Program-made: the position numbers and the translations under genes
The notes under the pieces: generated by a model
What the model saw: the letters and a program-made list of their open reading frames with translations, nothing else
Told to the model about the DNA's origin: nothing
Database searches by the model: none
In this document: piece by piece, positions 41,892-53,269 of the stretch
How the letters are laid out: every line of letters begins with the position of its first letter
How positions within the stretch are numbered: the stretch's first letter is position 1
Assembly (NCBI GenBank): GCA_033807775.1
Contig: CM066314.1
Coordinates: 34,211,001-34,275,000 of the forward strand
From: Saussurea involucrata
Taxonomy: Eukaryota; Streptophyta; Magnoliopsida; Asterales; Asteraceae
Length of the DNA: 64,000 nucleotides
Direction of reading: 5' to 3'

Positions 41892-42255
41892 GTTCTAAAT
41901 AGCGCGAGGCGTGGCGTGGCGGCGAGGCCAAACCTTAAGCCTTAGGAGCCACGGCGAGGCCACGACGTTTATCAAGGCGTGACTTATGGCGGCAAATCTC
42001 TATATCATATATAATATTATATATAAAAACATATGTTTTGTACCATTACTCGACGAGTCAATATTAATAAATAAGTTAAATTGGGTTATATTAAAAACTA
42101 GGAAATAAGACATTAAAAACGTAAAGAAAATTTAAATATCGCGTCACAAAAGACCGCACATTAGGCCATGATGTGCCACAGGCATAGCGTGGTGTGAGAC
42201 ACAAGCCTTAAGTCACGACGCACCATGTCGGCTGTTGCAGCAAGCCTTTTAGAAC
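41892..42255. mobile_element. Repeat family with GTTCTAAA ends, copy 1
   Basis: Starts GTTCTAAATAGCGCGAGGCG and ends CTTTTAGAAC, with short inverted ends. Shares GGCGGCGAGGCCAA, GACGTTTATCAAGG and TCTCTATATCATATATAAT with 43862-44252. Probably a MITE family; superfamily unknown. Confidence 0.6.
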
Positions 42256-42483
42256 AATGTTTTTAACATATTTTGTGAACGATTGTATTTAAAAAAAATA
42301 CAATGACATTGATTTGGACTTGATTTGATTATATAGGGAGTCATTTGGCTATTCTGTTCAATTTTCCATATTTTTTTAATCATTTTCAATGACATTGATT
42401 GCATAAGTTGATTGGCCTTTTTTAAAACTTTTTACAAGACCACAAGCAATTGCTATTAAACTTTGTAGGTGTTGGTTAACTTA

Positions 42484-42595
42484 GGGGTCGTTTACAAAAC
42501 GATTATTTGAGTAAGTGTTTATCAAGTCACATTAGCTTACCGGATTAATATGGGAAGGACCAAAAATCTTACCCGGGTAAATGATTAACGGCCCC
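42484..42595. mobile_element. Small Tourist-like MITE
   Basis: 112 bases with ends GGGGTCGTTTA and (reverse) GGGGCCGTTAA. TTA is duplicated on both sides (42481-42483, 42596-42598), as for PIF/Harbinger-derived MITEs. Confidence 0.65.
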
Positions 42596-42639
42596 TTAAT
42601 AAAAATTTAATTTTCTCTATTTTAAAGAAATTATTAAAG

Positions 42640-42953
42640 ATGTTCTTATAAGCTAGAAGTTATTTTAAATGTTCTTATAATTTAGCTTGTGTTCATCACT
42701 TCATCTACTTAAAAAAACTAAGCTGGTTTACAAACTAATATATTTTTACCAAACAATGCCTTAATATTTTATTTATAATTAATAGTTAATAAATAATAAT
42801 TAATGTTAATGAGGGTATAATTGGAAAAAAATCACAAAAAGTTTCTTATAAGCTACCCCAAGTTATCAAGTAGCTTATCAATAAGCTAGATTATGTCCAT
42901 CCAAACATGTATTCGAAAAATAACCTAACTTATTTTTGTCAAACGATGCTTTA
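42640..42953. mobile_element. Fragments of the GGCATTGTTTGGC MITE family
   Basis: Contains TTTTTACCAAACAATGCC at about 42746-42763 and, in reverse orientation, a left end with GCATCGTTTGACAAA and ACATGTTTGGATGG. Two truncated copies seem joined; the intact relative is at 32651-33443. Confidence 0.55.
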
Positions 42954-42979
42954 GTTTTTTTTCTTGCGTTATGCCGTTA

Positions 42980-43627
42980 TCTATACTATATTATAAAACA
43001 TTTATGAAAAACTTTTTAAAAACAATTTATAAAGTCTTATGTACTACTATTTAGTGTTGATTACTTAAAATCTCTTAAAAACAATTAACGAAGCTTTATG
43101 TACCACTGTTAATGCTAATTACTTAATTAGTCGTAATCTCTAACTTCTTCCTTTTAGTTCTTATCTCTAACTCCCTACAAATTCTCAAATGATAAACCCT
43201 AAAAAACATATTACCTAATTAATCTTTATCTCTTAACCTTTTCAAATCCTCAAATCATGAACCACTCAAAAATCTTTTAAAAACAACTAACGAAGCTTTA
43301 TGTACCACTGTTAATGCTAATTACTTAATTAGTCCTTATCTCTAACTCCTTTCTTTTAGTCGTTATCTCTAACTCCCTTCAAATTCTCAAATGGTAAACC
43401 CCTAAAAAAAGCATATTACCTGATTAATCTTTATCTCTTAACCCTTTCAAATCCTCAAATAATGAACCCCTCAAAAAGCGTAATTCTTTGTACAAATTTA
43501 TAAAAAAAAATATTATAATTTTCTCAAAACTACACAAACCCGTTTTATAATATCAACAATGATAAAAAGTAAAACAAAATATTAAAATCAAGATATATCG
43601 CGCTGCATTGCGCGAGTATCCTTCTAG
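42980..43627 (+). mobile_element. Non-autonomous Helitron 2
   Basis: The 5' end TCTATACTATATTATAAAA and the 3' CTAG (43624-43627) follow the Helitron rule, with a CGCGC/GCGCG hairpin at 43599-43614 just before it. Flanked by A and T. It contains a ~200-bp tandem repeat (ACGAAGCTTTATGTACCACT at 43088 and 43290) and no gene. Confidence 0.85.
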
Positions 43628-43861
43628 TTAAGATTTAAGAGCCAAAAATGGACCTGGGCGCGGACTATATTGGGCTTTGAGACCTCAGTTGGGCCTTCAT
43701 AGGTTTTAAACGGAGCCTAAATCCAAAAAAGTAGGACTACATTGGACATGTTTTGGTCCCTTGAACTTTTTTGTACATCTATAAAATGTATAAATTTTTA
43801 TTCAGTCGGTTCCATAAATCTTCCTTGAATTAGAAGTCACAATTTATATATAATACTAGAA

Positions 43862-44252
43862 GGTTTTAAACAGCGTGAGGTGTGGCATGGCGGCGAGGCC
43901 AAGCCTCAAGCTTTAAGAGCCACGGCGGCGAGACAATGACGTTTATCAAGGTGTGACTTATGGCGGAAAATCTCTATATCATATATAATATTATATATAT
44001 ATATATATATATACATATATACAAACATATGTTTTGTACTATTAATCGACGAGTCAATTATAATAAACAAGTTAAATTAGGTTATATATAAAAAAAGCAA
44101 ATAAGACATTAAAACATAAAGACAAATAAAATATCGTGTTACAAAAGACCGCACATTTAGGTCATGGCGTGCCACAGACATAACATGGTGTGAGACACAA
44201 GCCTTGAGCCACGGCGTGCCATGGCGGCTGTCACGACGAGCCCTTTTAGAAC
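43862..44252. mobile_element. Repeat family with GTTCTAAA ends, copy 2
   Basis: Starts GGTTTTAAACAGCGTGAGG and ends CCTTTTAGAAC. Same order of landmarks as 41892-42255, plus a TA microsatellite expansion at about 43995-44013. Confidence 0.6.
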
Positions 44253-44774
44253 AGTGAATACTAGTTGGGCATTCGCATAAAAGAACACTTTCGTCAACTT
44301 TCATTCAATTTTGAACTTCTTTTTTGAAGATTTCATAACATCTACTACTATGGAATCTATGTGAATTCAAATCTCTATCCAATATTTTTACAAAACCCAA
44401 GTAGCATCTTGCTTAATTGAGTTGATTGTTGGTTTTACTTATATCACAATTGATTTTGTAGACCGTTCTTTCTAAGAACTCAAGAACTTCATACATATGA
44501 CATATAGTTTCCTTATTTGGTGACATATTTTTTACTATATTGATTCTTATAATGACAACAAAGAAACATATTAGATGCATCAGCATGCCAGTGATAGCAA
44601 GAAACTGAGAAACCAATCAAAAAACTTGTGTTTACAACATATAAAAAGAAAAGATTATGGTAACTAAACCAAACCAAACATTAACATTATAACATATAAC
44701 ATACAGACATCTTAAAATTAGAAGGATTAAGGTCTTCAACTTCGAACAACTATGGATGTATAGGCCTTCAAGAT
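44253..44774. other. Downstream region of the TNL pseudogene
   Basis: AT-rich with no recognisable coding sequence. It probably includes the former 3' UTR of the resistance gene. Confidence 0.4.
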
Positions 44775-44984
44775 TTACATCTTCATCAGGGATGTGAATT
44801 CTTCCAAATCACAACTTGCAAGAGTTAACGACTTGAGATTCAAAGTCAACTCCACGGTCCTTGACTTTGAATGAGCGGCTGTGAGGTATTTGAGTTTTGG
44901 AAGTACCAAATCATCGAGGTTAAGGGACCTCAACTTTGGACAACTCATCTTCAGGGATTTGAGTTGTGGATACTCACGGGGCAT

Positions 44985-45807
44985 GTAAAGTTCTTCTAAT
45001 TCCTCTCAATCCCTTAAGATTCAATGTTTTGAGTTTTGGACATTCACGGGGCATGTGAAGTTCCAACAAATCCTCACATCCATTAAGATCCAATGTTATG
45101 AGTTTTGGACATTCACGAGGCATGTAAAGTTTTACCAAAGCCCTACATCCCTCAAGATTCAATGTTTTGAGTTGTGGACATTCACGGGGTATGTGAAGTT
45201 CTAACAAATCTTCACATCGATTGAGATCCAAGGTTATGAGTTTTGGACATTCACAGGGCATGTCAAGTTTTGCCAAAGCCATACATCCCTCAAGATTCAA
45301 TGTTTTGAGTTGTGGACATTCATAGGGGATGTGAAGTTCTAACAAATCCTCACATCGATTAAGATCCAATGTTATGAGTTGTGGACATTCACAGGGCATG
45401 TCAAGTTTTTCCAAAGCCCTACATCCCTCAAGATTCAATGTTTTGAGTTGTGGACATTCACGGGGAATGTGAAGTTCTAACAAATCCTCACATCCATTAA
45501 GATCCAGTGTTATGAATTCTGGACATTCACAAGGCATGTCAAGTTTTACCAAAGCCCTACATCCCTCAAGATTCAATATTTTGAGTAGTGGACATTCACG
45601 AGGCATGTGAAGTTCTAACAAATCCTCACATCCATTAAGATCCAATGTTGTGAGTTGTGGACATTCACTGGGCATGTCAAGTTTTTCCAAACTCTTACAT
45701 CCATCAAGATTCAATGTTTTGAGTTGTGGACATTCACGGGGCATGTGAAGTTCTAACAAATCCTCACATCGATTAAGATCCAATGTATCGATATTCAGAG
45801 TCAACAA
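44985..45807 (-). repeat. LRR-coding tandem repeat, 69/138-bp periods
   Basis: Consecutive 23-residue LRRs alternate between two types, one with LNLEGCRALVKLDMP and one with LDLNRCEDLLELHMP. This gives a 138-base higher-order unit repeated about six times with only a few differences, a sign of recent internal amplification. Confidence 0.85.
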
Positions 45808-47221
45808 AAAGTCAAGGTTACTTAACTTTGAACCACTGAGTTGGAGGAATCGGAGCTTGTCGAAAACCTATCATAAGAAAAAAGAAAAAAATAAACATTG
45901 ATGTAATAACAAACCAATAGGTATCCAATGTCACAATGCAAAAGAAGTGACAATGAAACTCTTGTCTTAACAAATGAAAATGTGTTAGTTTTCTCAAGCT
46001 TAAAAATTAATTTTTCGCTTACCTGATTATTCACCAATATATCAATGTTTTTCTTCTTAATCGAAAATCGGCTATGTTTGTTAGGATGCCTCCCCATTTC
46101 TTCTATATGGTCATGCATGCCCAAGTTCTTATCATGAGAAGTACTTATGAGAGATTTCCCCCTAAGAACACTCTCCAACTTTTGTAGAGTTCCATCCAAT
46201 GGAAAATTTTCTAGTCTTTTCAGGGTATCTATCCATACATGCACATTTTTGTCATAGAGAGACGAACCTAAAGTTGTGATCGTCAAAGGAAGACCAGCAG
46301 CATAACTTACAACTTTTTCTGATAGCTCTTCGTACCCAGGAATCGGAATCTCTGTCCCAAATGCACACCTACTCAAAAGGCAAATTGCTTCCTTATACGT
46401 TAGTAGACATACATCATGTATCGAGTTCACTCTGTGTGCTACCAATACTTGCTTATCTCTTGTTGTAATGATAATTTTACTTCCCGGCTTAAACCAATTA
46501 GGTTCACCGGCTAAAGCCTTAAGTTGGTCTATATGATCCACATCATCTAGAACAATAAGAACCTTTCTAGCTAGCATATACTTTTTCATCATCTTTTTCC
46601 CGTTAAAAACACCACTTACAGTGATATTTTGCCTCGCTAATACGTCTCTAAGGACTTGTTGTTGCAATGACCTCAAACCTAAGTAAGGGGAACATGAAGA
46701 TTCCCTGATATTCTCAACGAAGCTGCTACCTTCGAACCGGTTGCATATCTGATCAAAAACAGCTTTGGCCAAAGTTGTCTTCCCACTACCTCACCCCCCA
46801 TATTCCAATCATGCAAAACTCATCAGGAAAATTGTTTAAAGATGAAACCACAGGATTTATCCGAGTCCTCATGCCTACTAAATTATCTTCAACATCGCTG
46901 GAAGGTAACTTCAATGAAATCTCGTTAACAACTATTTTGATAAATTCAACTTCTTGCCTGTATATATTTTAACGAAAAATCAATTAACTTTCCGAAACTC
47001 AAACATGAATAATTACTTTTATATCTACAACATACAAAGAAGTAATGATGGAAACATACATATAATCATATTTTAGTTTACTCTTTGTAGAAGAGTACTC
47101 AAGTTGAGTCAAAGTTTCACAATGAGCAATGGAAGAAACAAATGTAAGAATATTGTAAAGACATGATGAAGAATTTACCTATTAGCAATGGTCTTTAAAT
47201 CCCAGCCACTGAAAGATGTTG

Positions 47222-47431
47222 CTTCTACTAAAGCATCTCTCCATATATGAGCATTCTCAGCCTTTTCATGTTTGGCAAAGGCTTTTCCAAATTCCCCGCT
47301 TTGTTTGCAGACTTCAGTGGGTTCCACTTCTACTAAAGCATCTCTCCATATATGAGCATTCTCAGCCTTTTCATGTTTGGCAAAGGCTTTTCCAAATTCC
47401 CCGCTTTGTTTGCAGACTTCAGTGGGTTCCA
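47222..47431 (-). repeat. Exact 105-bp tandem duplication in TIR exon
   Basis: 47222-47326 and 47327-47431 read as identical. The unit is 35 codons, so the frame is kept: the segment from VEPTEVCKQSGEFG to WRDALVE appears twice (residues about 112-181). The identity points to a very recent event, or to an assembly artefact. Confidence 0.9.
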
Positions 47432-47765
47432 CATCATAGAAGATAGGGTAAACAATTTGCCCAGTCATCGTCTTTTGGCACTCCATAATCTTGACAAGCT
47501 CATCCAAGCACCACGATGAAGATGCATAGTTCTTGGAAAAAACGACATGGAATCTTGAGTCTGTGATGGCTTGAATGAGCTCCTTGTTTATTTTTTTCCC
47601 TTTATCGAGGTCCATGTCATCCTTGTAAGTTTCAATGCCTTCTCGCTTAAGAGCGTCATAAAGATGACCAACGAATGTGTTACGAGTGTCTTCACCTCTA
47701 AAACTCAAAAATACATCATATTTAAAGATGCCCTTGTGAATGTACGAAGTTGAAGAAGACGCCAT

Positions 47766-48115
47766 TGAATCAAAACTTTGTTGGGTAATATTCTATATGG
47801 TTGATAAAATTGAAAATTGGATTGAATGAGATGAATAGCTTAACTTGAAGAGTATATATCAAGAAGGCAATGGCTGTAACATGATGTGTTTGTTTGGAGA
47901 AATAATTGTTGAATGATGTGGAGAAATAAGGGCCTGTTATTTGAATTAGAAAACAACAATCACCATGTTTTTTTTGTTTTTTTATTTTTATTTTCATACA
48001 AGTAGAAGAAGAAGTGAATTCCATCGATAATAGTTTGCCCCACCACAAACCAACTTCATCTACCTTATTTATAAGAAAGGGATACCAAAAGTTATGAAAC
48101 CAATTAAATGCTCTT
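47766..48115 (-). other. Upstream region of the TNL pseudogene
   Basis: Presumed former promoter. AT-rich; a TATA-like GTATATACTCTTC lies on the minus strand near 47855, about 90 bases before the ATG. No other gene is seen. Confidence 0.35.
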
Positions 48116-48461
48116 TACTACTAGACAAAAAGACTATTTCCGGCGGTCAAATCCGTCGGAAAAGTCAATTTCCAGCCGATTTGACCGCCGGAATAAAAGA
48201 CTCCGAAAATTGACTTTCTCAGTGGCCTTTTCGGCGGATTCAGTATTTACGGTGGATATTCGTCGGAAACGTTAATTAATTTAAGTTTAATCATTTAAAA
48301 AATAATTGATTAAAGAAATGTATAAAATTCGCGGGAGATTCGCCGAAAACACGGAAGTTTTTTCTAAGAAAATAAAAGATATTTTCCGGCAGATTTTGGG
48401 CGGAAGTCAAAGCATTTGACTTTCTTAATATTTGTCGGATTTGCCTGTTTGTTTAGTAGTG
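48116..48461. mobile_element. CACTA-type MITE
   Basis: The left end TACTACTAGACAAA and the right end TTTGTTTAGTAGTG (CACTACTAAACAAA in reverse) differ at two positions. CTT is duplicated on both sides (48113-48115, 48462-48464), the 3-base target of CACTA elements. Inside, TTCCGGCGG and TCGTCGGAAA words recur in both orientations. 346 bases, no gene. Confidence 0.82.
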
Positions 48462-48464
48462 CTT

Positions 48465-49849
48465 TGAGTCAATTTTTATGGCATTTAACTACTGGGTTTT
48501 AATCAAAATGCTATATTCATCAATTATTGCCGAAATATAGATGTGGTGAGACAAGTGTACATACTAGCCATAGAAAAGAACACTTAAGCTCAAGTCGAGA
48601 TCGAAAGAGCATGCATCTATGAACGTCGTGAGATCTTGGGAGGAACTGTGTGATAATTAATGGTAAAGATTCAAGAAATATAGAATCATAGTCATTGAGA
48701 ACTTAATTTTTGTGTGCATATCAATAATATAATCCATTTTCCATCTTTCCAAAACTAGACCTCATGGTTAGCAAATTTGTTCGTAATATGCTCGATGAAA
48801 TGCTCAAGAGATAGACTTCTTTTCACATTCGTGTCATCTTAGCAACTATTGTGGATTCAAGATTAAGGTTGTTGGGCACTGCCGAGCTTGATACTTGGGA
48901 ACTTTACTTCCAAAAGGACTATATGATTTTTTGCATAAATTAGTATTGGCCTGCCACGTAGAATATAAGAAACGATTAGATCTTGAGGACGTTCCATAAC
49001 TTGACAGTAGTGTCGAAAATAACCTTTTCCGTTTTAAGAAATAAACTAGAAGACAATGGTTCAATCTAGAACTTGTAATATGAATGTGGTAATTGGTATG
49101 TGTTTGTTTTGGAAAGAAAAACTGTGATATTAGATGAACCAATAAAAGCCACATATTTGGTCAATGAAGATTCCAAAAGTATATAAATATCATCATATTT
49201 TTTATATCTATTTTAGTATAATTATATGGCATAAATTCAAAAGAAAATTAAATAATTTACCCAATTTATACATTATTCCATTTGTCAAAATGTGTGACCC
49301 GCCTAGTTATTTAAGGTGGCCCGCTTATTTATCTTAAGAAAGATGTGAAGTACCACACAAAATGAGAAGAAATTTCGACATAAGAAAGTGAACCACACAA
49401 CAGGATAAGAAATAACTATGGTTCTAAATCTAATATCAACGCGGTTTGTTGGATCGAGAAATTAATAAAGTCATAAAGACCCTTGTTTGGTCAAATATGA
49501 CAGATAAGATTTTTCTTTACGCATTAACATATCGTTTTCCTTATTAAGTTTTGATATTTATTATAACATTTGACTTTACGAATGTTACACGTTTTTGTGT
49601 CTTCATGCGAAGCACTCCATGTACCTTCGATTCACACAACTCCATTGCTTCAGGCAATGATAATATTGAATCATGCAAAATTTAACTTTCATACATATAA
49701 ATTTCAATTATGATACAATGAAGAACTCGTCGCAACCACCATCTATTAACTTCTTCCAAAAAGTTGACTATTCTTATACATTCGTTTGACAATTCAAAAT
49801 TTTAAATCAAAGTAATAAAGATGAATAATGGAAAATGAGAGAAAGTACC
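48465..49849. other. Intergenic DNA, no gene seen
   Basis: AT-rich, with no family motif in any frame. Confidence 0.4.
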
Positions 49850-50112
49850 TGTTACTGTTATAAATTAATTAAGATTACCACTTGATTAGTAATAGATTAA
49901 GAGATTTATGGAGAAAGAAAGAGAGAAACTTGGAGAGTATGAAATACTTATGCAAGTATATTCAAGTGTGTTTTTACATTTACATAATGGAGGTATTTAT
50001 ACTACATAATCTCCTATTTCATCAACATGGTTGTGGATTTGACATGAAGGTTGAAATTTTCATCCACAAGTCATCCAAGTTAAATCCCATACTCAACATA
50101 TTCATATTTACA
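49850..50112 (-). repeat. Copia 3' LTR, ~263 bp
   Basis: The right edge is fixed by the PPT. The left edge (TGTTACTG on plus) is inferred from the TG...CA rule and has no partner LTR to confirm it. Confidence 0.55.
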
Positions 50113-50272
50113 ATACTCCCCCTTGGATGACAATTTCAAATCGAAGCTCAACCATTAAGTACTGCCTCATTAAAAACCTTGCTAAAGAAAACCCAGCGGG
50201 AAAAAACTTTAGCTAAGGGAAAAAGAGTGCATCTGGTAGTTGACTCCCCCTGATGTTGACATCCACGGATCA

Positions 50273-50560
50273 TCACATGTTATGCACATGTCGCATACCG
50301 ATATTGTGAACGTGTTTTCTGAAAATTGCAGTAGGTAGCGCCTTTGTGAAAAGATCCGTTGCGTTGTTGCTCGATTGAATATATTTCATTTCAATCTGAT
50401 TATCTTTTATAAGATCTTGAGTGTATGAGAAGAACCTTGGAGGTATATGTTTTGTCCTGTCACTCTTGATGTATCCTTCTTTCATTTGTGTGACACATGC
50501 GGCGTTATCTTCATAGATTAAAGTTGGAATTTTGCCCTTCTCTAGTCCGCACGAAGTCAA
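50273..50560 (-). pseudogene. Copia RNase H C-terminal fragment
   Basis: Contains LIYEDNAACVTQMKEGY, RTKHIPPRFF and NATDLFTKALP, the standard end of copia pol. The N-terminal remainder of pol is lost at the junction with chromovirus gag. Confidence 0.85.
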
Positions 50561-51698
50561 AACTGTGCTCGGAACCTCTTAACAAATGATTACCACGATG
50601 TACTCTTTGCTACTTCTGATCCCTTACCTCCGGTCTCAACATCCCACCAGTAAATGGCCTCAGACTTCATCATTGACATTGCAAAAAGTACCTTATCTTC
50701 CTCGACACACTTGCTAGTATCAAATGCCAACTCCATTTCGCGAACCCATTTCAAAGCTAGAACGGGATTGCGCTCCCCGTTGAACGTTGGGGGTGTGCAC
50801 GAAGCGAAGGTCTTAAACGAGCATCCTTTCACTGTCTTTGGTTCACTAGTGACAATTGGAGTCGTCACCGAGTTGTTTCCTATCTCAGTTCGTGGTACAC
50901 TACCTTCCTCAGTCTTCTTCCCAGTACTGCTCTTGGTTCCTCCCTCGGATGTAGTCTTATTCTGATTGTCTAGCACTGCTTGTAAGGTCTTTTGCAGTTT
51001 ATCCATCTCTGCTGCGAACTTATCCTCAGTTACAAAAGCCGGTGCGTTTCCAGGTTTACGCCCCTTCTTAGCTTTTGCTTTCTTCACCGGTGCTGAACTC
51101 TCTTGTTCGGATATTTCTCGTACTTCTGGCTCTTCTACGCTCTTTGCCTTGCGCTTAATCGGCGCTTTCTTCTTCTTGCCTTTGCCCTTAGTGGTTGCCT
51201 CCCCCACCTCGGTAACGGCTCTCCTCGGTACTGTTCCTCTGCCTCTCCCATGGCCTTTACCTCTCCCACGAGTAGCCGCCGCTCTTGGTTGATTCACTGG
51301 CCCATCCTCCGCTAATTCCTCAACACGCACCACCTCTTCATGCGGCGTAGTGTCCTCATTCGATACTTCTTCCATGATGGGCATCGACCTACTTCTCAAG
51401 ACTCTTGCAGACATTCTTGGTTACTGGTACACAACAATTAAACTAATTTAATACTACTGCAACTGAATAATAAGGCAGTTTAAGCACATACATGTACCTG
51501 TAAGTTCACTATTACACTGGCCAGATGTAACCCCAAACTTACCTTACATGATCGTCATCGGTACCCTATTAGTCCTAGATCTACTTTAGTGCCATCCTAG
51601 CGCAATACATGATTCTCAGTTGTGATTTCTACTCCCAAAGTTTAAGTCTAGGCCCGTCCGGTCACCTAAATCCCTTAAACTATGGCTCTGATACCAAT
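50561..51698 (-). mobile_element. Second, truncated 5' internal copy of chromovirus element 2
   Basis: PBS (TTGGTATCAGAGCCATAG near 51680-51697), leader and gag follow the LTR at 51699 in the order expected downstream of a 5' LTR. They match 59160-60308 almost base for base. The copy stops at about 50560. Together with 51699-60528 it gives LTR-gag-pol-LTR-gag. Confidence 0.85.
50590..51414 (-). pseudogene. Chromovirus gag, truncated second copy
   Basis: Starts MSARVLRSRSMPIMEE. It has an RG-rich block (RGRGKGHGRGRG), a Lys-rich block, then FASCTPPTFNGERNPVLALKW. A GAA to TAA change after KSTSW ends it at 50590, and the whole copy ends about 30 bases later. Sequence is nearly identical to the gag starting at 60024. 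Confidence 0.85.
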
Positions 51699-53232
51699 TG
51701 TAACAACCCAGTCTAAAATAAAGCATGCAATTCATATAAAATGAAACATCCCAAAAACGGGTCCCAAAATTTCTTACATAAGTCTCAAAATTCAGGTTGG
51801 CGAAAACAACCTATTACACAACTGAGAAATACTAGTGCTATAAATAATAGTGTCTTTGTCTCTACTGCAACTATCCACTAACAGCCCTGCTCACCTGCCA
51901 GAGCCTTTCGCTACCTGCTTTCCTGAAAAGAATTTAATTTGGAAAAAATGCGAGGGTTAGACCATGAGGTCTAGTGAGTCCCTCCTGACAGTTCTCAAAA
52001 TCATTTAAAAACTTTTCAGAGCTTTCATATATAAATATAAAAACGTTCAATAATAAACTTTCACATAGTTGAACATTAAAAATATTTCACGGATAAATCC
52101 GCTCCCATAAATGGCACCCTGAAGTCACTCAAGAGTGACAACGAGTCATTATCACGCTTCCTTACTGGGTCACACTTCCCATGGCATAAACGGAACCTCC
52201 CCCCGGCGTGAGTACTGGCGGAACCTCCCCCCGACTTAGCCAATTTACGTCTACACAATGTATGCATACATCTCATATAAAACTTTAAACAACTTTCATG
52301 CAGTTAAAAACATAAGAATAAAACATGGCATTTCTCATCATGTATTCACTTTAGAAAACACGTTTAAAGGCACGTATTTTAGTTAGGAAAACTCACCTGG
52401 TGCTCTTACTTCTTTTTCTAATTTGTTCCCGACTTCCAAACGATTTTCCTGAATGAAAGGACAAAACATAAGCTAATCACTCATCTTTCCGGACACACAA
52501 CTTTCCGGTCGATCCTACATTCCGGACAACACACATTCCGGACAATACTACTTTCCGGGTAATCCCTACTGTCCGTATGACTGTACTTTCCGGATGGCTC
52601 CACATCCGGATACTTTCTACTTACCGAGAAATTATGCTTTCCGGACGCTTACCCGGGCACCTATCTGGATACCTTCATAACCTGAAGCTTTCCGGACGAA
52701 ACGCTGGACGAGTTTTAGAGACCAAAATCTTGCTAAACGCTCCATAAATAGGATGATAATGCGATAAGTAACCACCCAATTGTTCTATAATCATTTCCCA
52801 CAAGCTTTACTAACTAAACACGATTTAAGGATGTTCAAATCTCTCTTTTAGGCCTCAAATAACTTTAACAAGGAAAAACCCTCAAATCTCCCAACAAACA
52901 TTAAAACAATCTTAATCAGAATTATAGATTAGGGATTACCTGAGAGATTCCTTGCAGAATATGAATTCCAACACCATTCCTTCGTCTGATTTCAAAGATT
53001 GATGTTTCTCTTCTTCAATTGCACAAAAACCTCCAAAAACTCTTTTTCTCCCTTCTCTCAATTAATCAGCCGCCAACAACAAGAATGGAATGCCCTCCTA
53101 GGGTTTTGTGCCCCAATCATTAGGTTATTACACCCTATCTCTTATTTACAAATTACACCCTCAACTTCCAAAATTTATTAACATCTACCACAAGACTTGA
53201 AACTCTTTCATTTGGTCACGGTTACTACAACA
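51699..53232 (-). repeat. 3' LTR of chromovirus element 2
   Basis: Edges TGTAACAACCC (left on plus) and CTACAACA (right). 1534 bases. A cluster of TTCCGGA-like words at 52490-52700 corresponds to that at 9050-9260. It is flanked by PBS on one side and PPT on the other, so it serves as an internal LTR of a tandem array. Confidence 0.88.
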
Positions 53233-53241
53233 CCCCCCCTC
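53233..53241 (-). other. Polypurine tract of element 2
   Basis: GAGGGGGGG on the minus strand directly before the LTR start TGTTGTAG. Confidence 0.85.
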
Positions 53242-53269
53242 AAAAGAATTCCGTCCCCGGAATTCCATT

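Larger units (their letters stand above)
44775..47765 (-). pseudogene. TIR-NBS-LRR disease-resistance gene, broken
   Basis: Exon 1 (47765-47179) encodes a TIR domain (YDVFLSFRGEDTR, SSWCLDELVKI). Exon 2 (46957-46023) encodes NB-ARC (VLIVLDDVD Walker B/kinase 2, GSKIIITTRDKQVL, GLPLTITTLG, GMHDHIEEMGR). Exon 3 (from 45867) encodes about 14 LRRs and a short C-terminal tail. Splice sites are GT-AG in matching phase. Such proteins detect pathogen effectors and trigger cell death; TIR domains are NADases. Defects: two bases are missing in the Walker A motif near 46785, leaving a TGA in frame with GSGKTT; about 45 residues of ARC2 are absent between TLQKLE and GKSLIS; the LRR frame shifts near 45000; and TIR has a 35-residue duplication. 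It is very likely non-functional, although a TIR-only product from exon 1 is conceivable. Confidence 0.88.
49850..50560 (-). mobile_element. 3' end of a Ty1/copia element
   Basis: On the minus strand: RNase H C-terminus (50560-50273), an untranslated region, PPT CCAAGGGGGAG (50115-50126), then a short LTR (50112-49850) starting TGTAAATATGAA and ending near GTAACA. The LTR includes TATAAATA. The upstream part is missing: at about 50560 the sequence changes abruptly to chromovirus gag. Confidence 0.75.

Noticed and set aside
44985..45807. Noncoding satellite array
   Set aside because: The 69-base period equals 23 residues and encodes clear leucine-rich repeats in the frame of the TNL gene.
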